Origin: Symbiodinium natans
Lineage: Eukaryota > Sar > Dinophyceae > Suessiales > Symbiodiniaceae
Length of the DNA stretch: 64,000 bases
NCBI GenBank assembly: GCA_905221605.1
Contig: CAJNDS010002226.1
Coordinates: forward strand, 165,001-229,000
Reading direction: 5' to 3'
Program-made: the position numbers and the translations under genes
The notes under the pieces: generated by a model
Seen by the model: only the letters and a program-made list of their open reading frames with translations
Told to the model about the DNA's origin: nothing
Databases searched by the model: none
In this document: positions 51,388 to 62,640 of the stretch, piece by piece
How the letters are laid out: every line of letters begins with the position of its first letter
Numbering within the stretch: the stretch's first letter is position 1

Positions 51388-52939
51388 CTGGAAAGGGCGG
51401 GGGTTTAGGGTTTAGGGTTTAGGGTTTAGGGTTTAGGGTTTAGGGTTTAGGGTTTGGGGTTTGGGGTTAAGGGTTTAGGGGCGTAGGGATTGAGAGCTTA
51501 GGGCTTAGGGTCTAGGAGTTGGGGTTTTAAAGTTCGGGGCTTAAAATTTGCAGTTGTGGGTTTCGGGTTTAGCGTTCAGTGCCTCGGTCGTATATACATT
51601 AAGTATACTCTTGAGGGTCCCCTTGCAAATAGGGCAAGCACAAGCAAGATGGTCATGCCTAAACCCTAAACCCTAAACCCTAAACCCTAAACCCTAAACC
51701 CTAAACCCTAAACCCTAAACCCTAAACCCTAAACCCTAAACCCTAAACAGGGTTCAGGGCTCTGCGGAGTTAGAGCTCTCTCTGTGAGGCTTCAATCAAC
51801 GTCAAGGGATTCTACCTTGGATCCCTAAGGTGGCACCCTTTGGTTTGGAGCCCTTTCAGGGTTTAGGGTTTAGGGTCCCTCTGTAGAGGTAATATAAGGG
51901 CCATATAAGGAGTATATTAAGCGGAATCTTTAGGGGTGCAACCCTAGGGGTACGAGTCTGACTTCCTTGATTCAAGGGTTGTGGATTTCAGTAGCGATCC
52001 AAACATGGAGTAATAACTACTTGGGAGGAAAGGTCAGCAGCCCTAGATACCTAGAAACCCAGCCCCTAAGGCCAGCAAAATTTTCGCAGAAGCCACATTG
52101 AGATGAGGGTTTAAGGCTGAGGGGCGTAATACGAGGGTTTAGATCGTGAGTATAGGTGCCGGATCCTATGAACCATCACCCAACAGACTCCTAACTCAAA
52201 GCTCATGACCTGCTTCTACTAAGTTACTTGGGGCATTTGATTTAGATACTTAGGGTTGTCATAGGACTTATGATTATGATGCCTAGGCACTTGTTGAGGT
52301 CCTCTTTCTTTATACCCTAGCCGGGCCGGGTGCGGGATTCAAGACGTCCCTTGGTGTTGATTATAGAAATGGTTTTTTGTTTCAAACCTTTTTTTACTCA
52401 AATTGGTGTTCTTGGTGTTTGTTGCAAGATGCAGCTCGGGAGGTTGAAATTTGTAAGCCCAGCATAGGTATGCTTGAGAACCTTCGAGGCTGAGTGTTGG
52501 CCAATCACTCAGGTTTCAGGGTGGATTGGCTGGAGTTTGATCGATTGGCGGCAGGGTATGTGTTGCCAGGAATTGTAGGGGTGAGCGCTGCAGGTGCTGC
52601 ACGCGCGAGGCTCAAGGCCCCCACGCACGGGAATTTACTGGTCCGACCATGAAGATCTCAACCTGTCACACCTCATCATCTTAGACATGTGCCAAGCGCG
52701 CAGGGACATCTTAAATGTTCGGCCGTGTTTTCGAACCGAGTAAGGGGTGGTGTGCAGGGCCTTACCTCCTTTAAAGGGGATATGATGTATGGGCCCTTCA
52801 TTTGTTTAGGGTATAGAAGGGAACATCAGAGGCACCCTTTTAAGGGCCCATCCCTCCCAGCAACCTAACAAATCCCTCGCCAACGCCCTAAACCCTAAAC
52901 CCTAAACCCTAGACCCTAGATCCTAAACCCTAAGCCGGC
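51388..52939. other. spacer or intron, no gene seen
   Basis: TTTAGGG at 51405-51475, CCCTAAA at 51655-51748, family F-like repeats near 51880-51960 and 52745-52850, and unremarkable sequence between. No exon recognised. Confidence 0.45.
51655..51748 (-). repeat. interstitial telomere-type array
   Basis: About 13 near-perfect CCCTAAA units facing TTTAGGG at 51405-51475. Confidence 0.95.
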
Positions 52940-52997
52940 CTTCAGTGCAAACGGCACCATGTACTTGCTTCGGCGGATCCGCATCCGAGCCAGCCCC
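52940..52997 (-). CDS. exon-like segment, second gene
   Basis: GCAG acceptor at 52998-53000. In one frame GLARMRIRRSKYMVPFALK then a GC donor; in another GAGSDADPPKQ then a GT donor (GTACAT). Both are open, so the frame is undecided. Confidence 0.3.
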
Positions 52998-53337
52998 CTG
53001 CACAAAGAACCCTGAAGACCCTGGAACTCCCCAAGCAGTGATGCTGGTCTAAAAAAGGCTTAGGGTTTAGGGTTTCGGGTTTCGGGGTTTCGGGGTTAGG
53101 GACCCTAGAACTCCCCTAAGCTCTATAGGGCTTTCGTGGATTCAGGGCTATGGGGTTTGGGGCTTTGTGAGGCTAAAGGTTGAATGAACCAAACAAAGCC
53201 CTGCCACAGTCCGAGAAGACTCCAAAGCCCTTGGTCAAAGGCGCGGGCTCCGAACACCTGCATCATACCCCTTCCCCTATAGAAATCTTCTACCGCCCAA
53301 ACGCGCACTAATGTGTTATGAGTATACCTACAGGGGC

Positions 53338-53383
53338 CCCTTAACCCTTAACTTAACCCTTAACTTAACCCTTAACTTAACCC
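53338..53383. repeat. AACCCTTAACTT tandem repeat
   Basis: Four units of a 12-base telomere-like variant (CCCTTAACTTAA). Confidence 0.9.
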
Positions 53384-53455
53384 TATGTAGGGAGTGTCAT
53401 GTTCGGAGCAGGAGAGAACGCTCAACGTACTTTATCTCACGAGCTCCAAAGCCCT

Positions 53456-53549
53456 TCCCAGTAACCATATAATGACACCCTTTCTTGGGTTAGTTACTTG
53501 ATAAGGGAACCCATAATCAAAAAAGGGTAAGGGGTACCACTGGGCTACT
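53456..53549. repeat. foldback family D, copy 4
   Basis: Ends CCCAGTAACCATA and GGTACCACTGGGCTA; inner ATAAGGGAACCC and AAAAAGGGTAAGGGG. Best conserved with 24914-25024. Confidence 0.7.
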
Positions 53550-53652
53550 CAGCACTTTAAGGATTAGGGTCTTTAGGCGGGCTTTAATGGCTCAGGGAGT
53601 TTGAATTGCGGGCTTTAAAGAGTAAACTGGTTAGGGCTGAACCCTACACTGC

Positions 53653-53795
53653 CGTATATTGAGATATGGTGTTTTCAAATTACAGTAAGCGCCACGTCAT
53701 GTGAAGCAGGCTTTGTTCTTACTAGTAGCGCCAAAAGGACACTCAGTACACACGCTCACCAGCGTACCGTTAAATATTCTGAGGAGCCCTCCCTA
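53653..53795 (+). repeat. dispersed repeat, copy 3 (CCAAAAGGACAC family)
   Basis: GCGCCACGTCATGTGAAGCA, TAGCGCCAAAAGGACACTCA and CACGCTCACCAGC match the copy at 3008-3178 in order and spacing. Confidence 0.75.
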
Positions 53796-53917
53796 AACCC
53801 TAAACCCTAAACCCTAAACCCTAAACCCTACACACCCTAAACCCTAAACCCTAAATCCTAAACCCTAAATACTAAACCCTAAACCCTAAACTGCCCTAAG
53901 CCCGAATTAGGGGGCGC

Positions 53918-54008
53918 CAGGTGTTCGGATGCCCTCTTAGCCTGGACAGCCTTTGCCCGCCACAGGGCCACCAGCCCATCGAAGGCCAGCTTGGCCAGGG
54001 CGAAGGTC
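53918..54008 (-). CDS. exon-like segment, second gene, helical
   Basis: TTCCAG acceptor at 54009-54011, one base, TF then ALAKLAFDGLVALWRAKAV then QAKRASEHL, GC donor (GCGCCC). Amphipathic-looking. Phase joins the segment at 56109-56177 (two bases plus one). CCCTAAA lies on one side and TTTAGGG on the other. Confidence 0.5.
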
Positions 54009-54144
54009 CTGGAACCCCACGTGGGGTTTAGGATTTAGGGTTTAGGGTTTAGGGTTTAGGGTTTAGGGTCCAGGGTTGCGGGTTTACGGCTCGGGGTTTA
54101 GGGTTTAGGGTTTTGGGTTTAGGCTTTAGTAGGGTTTTAGGCTT

Positions 54145-54205
54145 GACAGACCAGGCACAGGAACGTCAGAGCCAGCACGAGTTGAATCGTCTCGGTGGGC
54201 GCGAC
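54145..54205 (-). CDS. weak exon candidate, membrane-span-like
   Basis: GCGCAG acceptor at 54206-54208, then VAPTETIQLVLALTFLCLVC. The plus strand has an equally open, Gln/Arg-rich frame, and the flanking arrays have the opposite arrangement to the other exons, so this may be spurious. Confidence 0.3.
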
Positions 54206-54208
54206 CTG

Positions 54209-56108
54209 CGCAGTGCTTTTGCCAAGAAACCCGACTGCGGCCCGCGCCCTAAACCCTGAACCCTGAACCCTAGACCCTAGACCCTAAACCCTAAACCCTG
54301 AACCCTAAACCCTAAACCCTAAACCCTAAACCCTATACCCTAAACCCTAAACCCTAAATCGTTCGAGTCTGCGGTTCGTGCTTGCTTTAGTGCATTTTCA
54401 TGTCCTAGGCCCACAAGACCCCTAAACTTCACTCGGCAGGCCCCTTTCTTCAGTACCTAAGGATGGTTACATGGTCCCTTCATATTAGGGTTTTAGGGTT
54501 TTAGGGTTTTAGGGTTTTATGGGCCCTTAAACCGAGACCCCTTGTATACCTCTTATCTTCCCTGCAAAAGCCAAGGGCAAGAACCCTTTAAAGAAGGTAA
54601 GGAGCCATTTTAAAAGGGACCATTGTAACTACCACCCTTAGAACCTCAGGGTTCCTTACAAACCCTAAGTCCGAAACCCTAAATCCTAAATCCCAAAAGG
54701 GCCATGCCACTCTAAACCCTAAACCCAAAACTCTAAAAGGGCTATTTATGTAAACCTCTGAATGCCCCCGTACCTCCCTCACGTGGTTGCCCACAGGAGA
54801 CCTTGGTGCAGGTTTCTTGGGACTTCGGGGGGCTTGTCAGGGTCTTGCTGGGCTTAGGGTTTAGGGTTTAGGGCTTAGGTTTAGGGCTTAGGGTTTAGGA
54901 TCTAGGGTCTTTTTTTGGAGGGGGGGGGCGGGGGGTTGAAGCTCCGGGTGTTGGGGCTGAGGGTTTAGGATGTGGGGTTGAGGATTGCGCGCCTCGAAAT
55001 GAAGTCGCCGCTGGACCCCTTCTATGGTGACTTTAGATGGTTGACGAATCCTAAACCCGAACTCCAAATCCTAAGATCCGAAGCCCAAAGCCCCCTAAAC
55101 CCTAAACCCTAAACCCTCAACCCTAAACTCCAAACCCTGAACCCTAAACCGTAAACCCCCGGATCCTGAGCCCTGAGTGTTGATTTGCAGCTAAAAGTTT
55201 CGAGTTGACCGTTCAAGTTTGAAAGGCTGAGTTAAATTAAAGCACTCTATATGGGGGGTTGACGAGAATAGGGGACCCTAAAAATCATCCCAAGTAGCAA
55301 ACCTGACAGCGAAGCCCGTAACCCTGAACCCGAATATCGGTTCTGGCACCCTGGCCCGCCTTCGGGGTTCGGGCTTTGGGTTTAGGATCTACGGGTTTAG
55401 GGTTTAGGGTTTAGGGGTTTAGGGGTTTAAGGGTTTAGGGGTTTAGGGGTTTAGGGTTTCTGGAGAATTAATAATACAATAATGCGGGGTGGCACTCAGA
55501 AGATCTCGTTAAAAAAACACCGTCGACGCTTGTTTTGCATAAGCCAAACACGCGTCCACAGCGTCCCTTTCCGTAGGGTTTAGGATTTAGGTTTGGTGAG
55601 GGTTGATGAGGATTCAAGGTATGGGGTTTGGGGCTTTGTGGGTTCAGCAGAGTTTGAGGAGTTTTGAGAGGTGCCGGGCGTCATTCAATGCTGGCTCTTC
55701 AGTTCTCTTCAATGGATGGGACTATGGCTGGATGGGAGCTTGGGAGAGATTTGCTCAGGCCCCCAGTCCAAAGGAAAGCCCTGAATAGACTCAAGTCGCA
55801 CAGCACTTCTTAGTTGCTGAGTTCATAGGCCCCCAAAACGTGTACACTTTCAGTTCTATAGGGCATTATAGTATCCCAAAAAGTGTAAAGTGTACTCACT
55901 CAGCTATTGAGACTTTCAGGGAGGCTAGCTTAGCTCAGGGTGGGAGTGTGAGTGGAATAACTCCGTGGCTGCGTGAGGTGCCAGTCTCAAAATCACGTAG
56001 GTAATCCGGGCCTGAAGCCCCATAAACGCCTGAAACCATACCAGCACCACCCTCCCCCCCCACACCCTAAACCCTAAACCCTAAACCCTAAACCCTCCCA
56101 AAGCTCAC
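54209..56108. other. spacer, no gene resolved
   Basis: Family F-like repeat at 54455-54635, telomere-type blocks near 54850-54900, 55090-55160 and 55390-55460, a T/G tract at 54908-54932, and a foldback element at 55810-55904. Confidence 0.45.
55810..55904. repeat. foldback family C, copy 3
   Basis: TTAGTTGCTGAGTTCATAGG at the left, GTGTACTCACTCAGC at the right; the inner arms are ACGTGTACACTTTC and AAGTGTAAAGTGT. Confidence 0.85.
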
Positions 56109-56177
56109 TCTTTCATTCCGAAAGGCAGCACCAGCATGGCCACGCTGAAGATGGCCCCGGGCTTCGCGTACCACCAC
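56109..56177 (-). CDS. exon-like segment, second gene, membrane-span-like
   Basis: CGCAG acceptor at 56178-56180, one base, WWYAKPGAIFSVAMLVLPFG then MK and two bases, consensus-like GT donor (GTGAGC). About 14 consecutive mostly hydrophobic residues. Reading past the donor meets TGA at once, which supports splicing here or a true end. Confidence 0.5.
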
Positions 56178-56278
56178 CTGCGTTTGCGCATCGAGCGGCT
56201 TCGGGTTGGATGCATTAGGGTTTAGGGATTAGGGTTTAGGGTTTAGGGTTTAGGGTTTAGGGTTTAGGGTTTAGGGTT

Positions 56279-56465
56279 CCTTCTCCTAACAGTCTTTAAT
56301 TGGGCCCCCTACTTTGATCCCTCTTCAGGAGTCCTTAATTGGGACTTTAGTATCCCCCCCCATACTATCATCCCGACTCAGCAGTCCTTAATTGGGATTG
56401 TAGTAACACCCCCTAGTCTATATGATCCCAATTACGGGCTGTTAGTATAAGGGGGAACATCCAAA
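56279..56465. repeat. foldback family A, copy 7 (left end lost)
   Basis: Right end TAAGGGGGAACATCCAAA is intact; several nested CAGTCCTTAATTGGGA arms fill the middle; the TTGGGATGTTCCC left end is missing. Confidence 0.6.
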
Positions 56466-56772
56466 GGTTCGGGACTGGCAGGTTTTGGGCTTAGGGTTGA
56501 GGGTTAAGGGTTTAGGGTTTAGGTTGGAAACGACTTACTAAGAATCGGGGCTGCAGGGACGAGTGTCGGGGAACCTCTTCAGTCTCCTCCACTTGTTGTA
56601 ATCGTCACCGATATACTCATACTAGAGATCCCCCTTCCAGCTAAAGTTCACCTCCCTCCCTCCCCCTAAACCCGAAACCCTAAACCCTAAAGCCTAAAGC
56701 CTGAAGCCTAAACCCTAAACCCTAAACCCCAAACCCGAAACCCTAAACCCTAAACCCCAACACCCCACAAGA

Positions 56773-56846
56773 AAGGGGTGCCGTGGCGAAGCTCAGCCAT
56801 GACAGGGAGGATTATTTCGAGGAAGAGGCCATAGCCGTGTTGGAGG
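56773..56846 (-). CDS. exon-like segment, second gene, hydrophobic
   Basis: ACAG acceptor at 56847-56849, one base, LQHGYGLFLEIILPVMAELR then HGTP. LFLEIILPVMA could be part of a membrane helix. Donor not fixed. Confidence 0.4.
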
Positions 56847-57299
56847 CTGTTACTTCGTAACGAACCCCCCTAAGCCCTAAATCCTAAAATCCTAAGCCCT
56901 AAACCTTAAATCCTGAATCGTGAACCCTAAACCCTAAACCCTAACGTCAGGACATGGGCTTGAATATGGCCTCTTGGCTGGGGGGGGGGGGCCACTCTTT
57001 GTTTAATTGGGTCTTATGGGATGCTAAAGCCACGTGCCGCACACCTCCTAGGGTTTGGGGGTTTGAGGGCAGCTGTGGGGTTAGAAAGACACAACTACGG
57101 TCATGCACCTCGAGCCCGAAAGGCAACCTTCTAAATCCTAAACCCTAAACCTAAACCCTAAACTCTAAAGGGAAGCGACCATGTACGGTTCTTTTGGGGA
57201 CATTGTATTCTTGAACAACTCGTGAACATCAGCCGAGAGGCCACTCCCGGCCATTCTGCATGGCCAGTAAAGCGGTCGAGGCGCACTGCATGACCTTTG

Positions 57300-57640
57300 G
57301 GTTCAGGGTTTAAAATGCGAGCTTCGGGAGGGTTCAGGGTTTAGGGTTTAGGGTTTGGGGTTTAGGGTTTAGGGTTGAGGGTTTTAAGGGTTTGGGGCTT
57401 CTAGGGTCTAGGGTTTACAGGGCTTAGTGCTCAGGGTTTAGGGTTTAAAGGGCTTAGGGCTTCGGGTCTAGGGTTTCGGGTTTAAGAGGCTTAAAGGTTA
57501 GGGCTCAGGGTTTAGGGTTTAAAGGGCGTAAAGGGCAAATGGTCTAGGGTTTAGGGTTTAAAGGGCCCTTTAAAGCTGAAACCTAAAGGCTTAGGGCTTA
57601 GGGCTTAGGGTCTAGGGTTTGGGGTTTAAAGGGCCGCCTG
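57300..57640 (+). repeat. degenerate telomere-type region
   Basis: TTTAGGG mixed with TTTAAAGGGC, GGCTTAGGG and TCTAGGG. The unit AGGGTTTAAAGGGC recurs about five times. Confidence 0.75.
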
Positions 57641-57831
57641 ATACCCAAACCCTGGATCCTTTACTCGAAAGGCCTGAGCCCAGCTTCCAGCTGGAAAGCC
57701 CGGCCGAGGTCATCAGGTGGAGCCTACGGTCTGTGAACTTCGGTTCAGGGCTCAGTACTTCTGGGGAGAGTTTAGGGTTTAGAGGGGTTTAGATGCTTCA
57801 GGGCTTTAGGGGGAATTCAGCTCTCGCTCAC

Positions 57832-57933
57832 CCTCTGTAAGTCTGTATAACCCAAAGCCATGCAAGCGGAAGTGCTAAACTCTGAGGTAGCCGCGCAGAT
57901 GAGCCCTGCAAGCAGCCCGAGATTCTCCATCTC
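57832..57933 (-). CDS. exon-like segment, second gene, hydrophobic
   Basis: GCAG acceptor at 57934-57936, 34 codons, GT donor (GTGAGC). Reads EMENLGLLAGLICAATSEFS then TSACMALGYTDLQR. Among the longest and best-bounded exon candidates. Phase zero at both ends agrees with the segment at 58713-58763. Confidence 0.5.
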
Positions 57934-57998
57934 CTGCACTTGGGTGGATCGGGTTTTAGGATTTAGGGCCCTGAGAGCCCTAAACCCTAAGAGCCTAA

Positions 57999-58072
57999 GC
58001 CCCAAGCCCCAAGCCCCAAGCCCCAAGCCCCAAGCCCTAAGCCCTAAGCCCTAAGCCCTAAGCCCTAAGCCC
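57999..58072. repeat. CCCCAAG/CCCTAAG heptamer array
   Basis: A variant of the telomere-type repeat: five CCCCAAG units pass into five CCCTAAG units. Confidence 0.9.
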
Positions 58073-58712
58073 TTACAAGCCCAACTTGTAGTCCTGAAAT
58101 GCTGGGCTAGAGACTGCTGTGCCAGTCAGCTATAGGAATGATCACTCCCCCCCTTGTATTAGACATCCACTTGATTATGAAAAACACTTTCGGGGAAATC
58201 CTGCCGAAACCGATCCCGCCTTTTCAACCCTATTCCGAATTCGGGCGGGGGTTCAAAGACTCAAGAGCCTTCAAGCCAATCTAAATCCTATCCCAAAAGA
58301 TGGCATATGGATAAAAACATCCCCCTAAAATTTAACAAACATTTCGAGTTTCTATTGGGGGAGGGGGGCGGGGGGGGCCCACCCGTTTAATAATAGGCGG
58401 AAACGATTACCAAAGGTGCCCTATTCTGTTCTGTGTCGAGGGGTTAAGGCTCGTACCCCTAAGGTTGTACCCCTAAAGGCGTTCCTTAATATGCTCCTAA
58501 CATGGCCATGACATTGTTAAGCCCTGAACCTTAAACCTGAAACTCCAAAGCCTTAAACCCCAAAACCCTACAACCCTAGAAGCCCTAAAACCCTAAAACC
58601 CTAAACTCTAAGCCCGCAGCCCTAAACCCGAAGCCCTAGATCCGAAACCCTACACCTGAAATTCAAACCCTAAACCCTAAACCCGAAACCCCGAAACCCT
58701 AAAACCCCAATC

Positions 58713-58763
58713 CTGGAAGCCGGCCAGGGCGAAGAGCTGCCAGCCCGAGCCATACACCAGGGC
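58713..58763 (-). CDS. exon-like segment, second gene
   Basis: AAAG acceptor at 58764-58766, 17 codons ALVYGSGWQLFALAGFQ, GA donor (GATTGG). Moderately hydrophobic. Flanked by CCCTAAA and TTTAGGG like most exons. Confidence 0.4.
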
Positions 58764-59171
58764 CTTTCAAAGAGGGGCGGGTTTGGGTCTCCGGGGTTTA
58801 GGGGTTTAGGGTTTAGGGTTCAGGGTTCCGGGTTTAGGGTCTATCGGGTTTAGGGTCGAGGGCTTAGGGTTTAGGGTTCTGGGGAGTTTGCGAGGGGCTT
58901 TTCGGGCTTTTGAACCGGCTTTGGAGTTTCTTCTTCGGGTCGAAGCCCCATCTCCCACAAGGCCGCAGGACCGGAACCCGCACCGACCGAAAGCCATTCG
59001 TTGCGTGTGCACTTGAACTGCATGTTGTAGATGCTTGTGCATCCATACATGTCTACACAAAGAAATATAATATCTACGCACATATATGGAAGGTACGATA
59101 TTTATATCTATGCACCTATTTGCTTACAAGTGTTGTTGCAGGTTCAGCGGCTCAGGGTAGTCATTCTTTGG

Positions 59172-59335
59172 TTTAGGGTTTAGGGTTTAGGGTTTAGGGT
59201 TTAGAGTTTAGGGTTTAGGGTTTAGGGTTTAGGGTTTAGGGTTCAGGGTTTAGGGTTTAGGGTTTAGGGGTTTAGGGGTTTAGGGGTTTAGGGGTTTAAG
59301 GGGTTTAGGGTTTTGGGGTTTAGGGGTTTAGGGTT
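59172..59335 (+). repeat. interstitial telomere-type array
   Basis: TTTAGGG, then TTTAGGGG variants from about 59265. Confidence 0.95.
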
Positions 59336-59673
59336 CAACAGGCTTTAGGCCGCATGAAGCTTGGAGAATTCGGGCCCTGAGCTCTACCGTAGGCGTTTCT
59401 TGGCGAAGGGTCTAGAGTTCCACGCGCTGGCTCGCAAACTGCTTTGGCCTCGCCCATGCCGCTGAGACCTCCAAAGGGGTGTTGAAGTCAGGGCTGAGGG
59501 TCAAGGGTTTGGGGACGGGCCGGGGGTGTTTTTCCTTATTTTTCCCGTTGTTTTTTTCGTATACTTTTTTCACTTTGTTTGGTTGGGTTTAGGGTTTAGG
59601 GTTTAAAGTTTAGGGCTAAGGGTTAAGGGTTAAGGGTTAAGCGTTAAGGGTTAAGGGCTTAGGGTTTTGGGTT

Positions 59674-59678
59674 GCTTG

Positions 59679-59709
<31 letters not shown>
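59674..59709. repeat. GCTT tetranucleotide repeat
   Basis: About eight GCTT (TTGC) units. Confidence 0.9.
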
Positions 59710-61221
59710 AGGCCACACGGCCGGAAAAAAAATAAGGAAAAGCACGGAAAAAAGAAGGAGCTCTGCAAGCCTAAGCTGAGGTTCCCCAGTAGCATAGGAC
59801 AAAATGATTTTAGGGTTTAGGGTTTTGGGTTTAGGGTTTTGGGAACACAAGGGATAACGGGGCGGTCCCTTCCTTGATGGCAGCTGCCTGTCGAATGTCT
59901 GGCCTACCTACTACAAACTGGAGCTTCGACCACCCTGCCCACACACTGAAGTTTCCTTTGAAGCATGGCCCGGCTCTGAGGGTCTTAATGAAGGTAGGAA
60001 CCCAATCTTGCTACACCCCCCAACCCATGGGACCCTGCCTAGACCCCCTCCCCCCTTTTCCCTCTACGCCCTACACCCGGAGCCTGCGCAAGCCATAGCT
60101 GGATCCCTACGTGAAGGTGCATGACTAGCTAGTATTGTCGATGCCTCAATGAAGGCTTCCGGTTCGAGAGTTTGGGGTTCCGCAGGCTTGGGTTTGGGCC
60201 TTTGAAGCTGAAATTCGGGGTGTGGGGGCTGCTATACCTGCAGACCCGCTCCAGTCTTAGAAACATTGACGGCCCACATCCCCGTTCCCACAAGAGGGCC
60301 TTTGACTAGCGACGAGACGAAGGACAGGATGGGTACGATGACCATCTCCTGAGGCTGTTATGGCATAGGCTCTAAAGGGTGGTCTCAAGGAGCTGTATCC
60401 TACACCCCCCTCTCCCCCCGCCCTCCCCCAAAGGTCCCTGGACTCTACATCTAACAAACCCAGAACCTGACACCCTAACCTAGACCATAGACTATGCCAG
60501 AGACCCTAATAGACCCTAACCCTCAGCCCTCAAGCCTGAAAACCCTGTTTGGCTTTTAAGAAAAAAGAAATTAAATACACAAGCCATAAACCCGAAGAAC
60601 CCTAAAGCCTACAAGCTCTAAATCAACACCTTTGTTGAAAGCGGGGGCACGGCTTGGGCTTTCCTATTCGAAGGCCCGAAAACAGAGGTTGCAGAGCAAA
60701 ACGATGCAGACACACACACACACACACACTATCACACACGCACACACACAAATAAGGAGAGAGTCTACATCGTTGCGCATCATTGCCTATATGATCCCTA
60801 ACTACCGACAGCAAAGCTTCAGATCCGTCATTCCTGTTGTGTTCATTGGACTTTTCCCGCTTCGCCCGTCTGTTGCAACATGAGCTGCCAGAGGTACCTC
60901 AATTTCCTCGAGGATTTCGAAGCCCATCAAAGAAGGATTCTGCGGTTCAGAGTTTAGGCCAACGTTTAAGGGTGGTTTAGCGTTTCCGGAAAATGGGATT
61001 ACAATGAGGAATATCGCGTGTTGAGATCACCCTGAAAAAAAACATCAAGCTCTCAGGTCTATACCGACACTCTGCCTCACAAGGGTGACAAGAGGGCTGT
61101 CGTGGAACATCTACCCAAAGCATGTGGGTGGCGTTCACCTCCCGAAACCCTAACCCTGAACCCTACTACACCCTAAACCCCCCCCCAATGAAGACCCTAA
61201 ACCCTAAGGACGCCGCACCCG

Positions 61222-61830
61222 CACTCTGAATCCTAAACCCTAAACCCTAAACCCTAAACCCTAAACCCTAAACCCTAAACCCTAAACCCTAAAGCCTAAA
61301 GCCCTAAAGCGCCATGCTAAAGTTGGGGTTTCGGGTTCGGAGTACAGACGCCGCAATCCTCAGGGTTACAGACGGGGCACGATGCCGGGGCACGATGCTC
61401 CTAAACTCTGGGCTGCGATGTCGACCCTTAAGGGACCTAGCCCTCAGCAAGCCTACGGCATCCCTATAGACCTTATAATGACCTTAAACTGCTAAATTGT
61501 AAACCCTAAATCCTAAACCCTAAACCCCCAAACCCTCAAATCCTAAACCCTCAGATCCTAAACCCTCAAACCCTAAAACCCTAAAGCCCTAAAACCCTAA
61601 ACGCCCTAACCCTAAGCCCTCAAAATCCCTCAGAGCATGTGCAGCCCAGCTGCGCGCCGGGCGAAGTCGAGGCAGACGGTCGGCCATGTTGCCGATTCCA
61701 TGGGCTGCTGCTCTAGGTTTCAGGCTGCTGAAATCAGAGGGTTCCCCTAAACCCTAAACCCTAAACCCTAAACCCTAAACCCTACACCCTAAACCCTAAA
61801 CCCTGAACCCTAAACCCTAAACCCTAAACT
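61222..61830 (-). repeat. interstitial telomere-type arrays
   Basis: CCCTAAA at 61222-61300 and 61744-61830, with degenerate CCCTAAA/CCCTCAAA at 61500-61625 between. Confidence 0.9.
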
Positions 61831-62610
61831 TTAAGGGGTAGCCCCCAAGAATCTCAGATCAGAGGCTGCCGTCCAAGGTACCTAGAAGCCCCACGTCTTG
61901 CACCAAGACCTCTCGTTACACGATCCTCGAACTGTCCACGAGTATAGCCGCTTTTTGGGTGTAGCACCAGGCTCACCAAGAGAAGGAACAACCTCCCTGC
62001 TGGGCCAGTTACCAAAAAGACATCCCACAATTCTGAACCAACACCAAACCCCGAAAATTCAACATAGCTGAAAGGGAGATGTGTTTCGTGGTCTTGCAAG
62101 AAGTCTGGTGTAGGGCCAGGGTCGAGGTTGGGGGGCGTGGCGCTGACCAGACCTGCATGGACCGAAATCTGGCGACGGGACCCGCAATTCAGTTCCAAGA
62201 ATCGTCTACCCCGGCGCTTCCCAAAAGCGCGCTTTGCAAAGGGCTTTGAGGGGTTTTGAGGCTCGAGGCGGGGAAACAAGGGGGGGAGGGGAGGGGAGGT
62301 TTACAGCCGAGACCCTCGCCCTAACCAGCTTCCTTTCGAGACTTTACAACACCATCTCGAATTGTCCTCAGGATCTTAAATTCCAAAAGCACTAAACAGC
62401 GAATTTAGAGTCGAAGTCAAGCTCCATGATCTTGGAATGCGGGCCTACCCCATACTCACCCTCAACCCTAAACGAAAAAACTCGGAAACTGGCACAGCCC
62501 AGGGCCCGTTATCGTGAACTCTTCTAAGCGATGTTACGCGAGCTCAGCGTGCAGGAATTTGGGCTGAAGGTTTAGAGCTCAAGGGTCAGATTAAGATGTT
62601 GGCTTTAGGG

Positions 62611-62640
62611 TGAGTGAGTGAGTGAGTGAGTGAGTGAGTG
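62611..62640. repeat. GAGT tetranucleotide repeat
   Basis: Seven to eight TGAG units. Confidence 0.9.

Larger units (their letters stand above)
53785..54357. repeat. cluster of telomere-type arrays
   Basis: CCCTAAA at 53785-53890, TTTAGGG at 54024-54068, CCCTAAA with CCCTGAA and CCCTAGA variants at 54249-54357. Two exon-like segments lie in the gaps. Confidence 0.9.

Noticed and set aside
61630-61705. Minus-strand open segment after an AG acceptor
   Set aside because: All three frames are open or nearly so; no way to choose and no motif.
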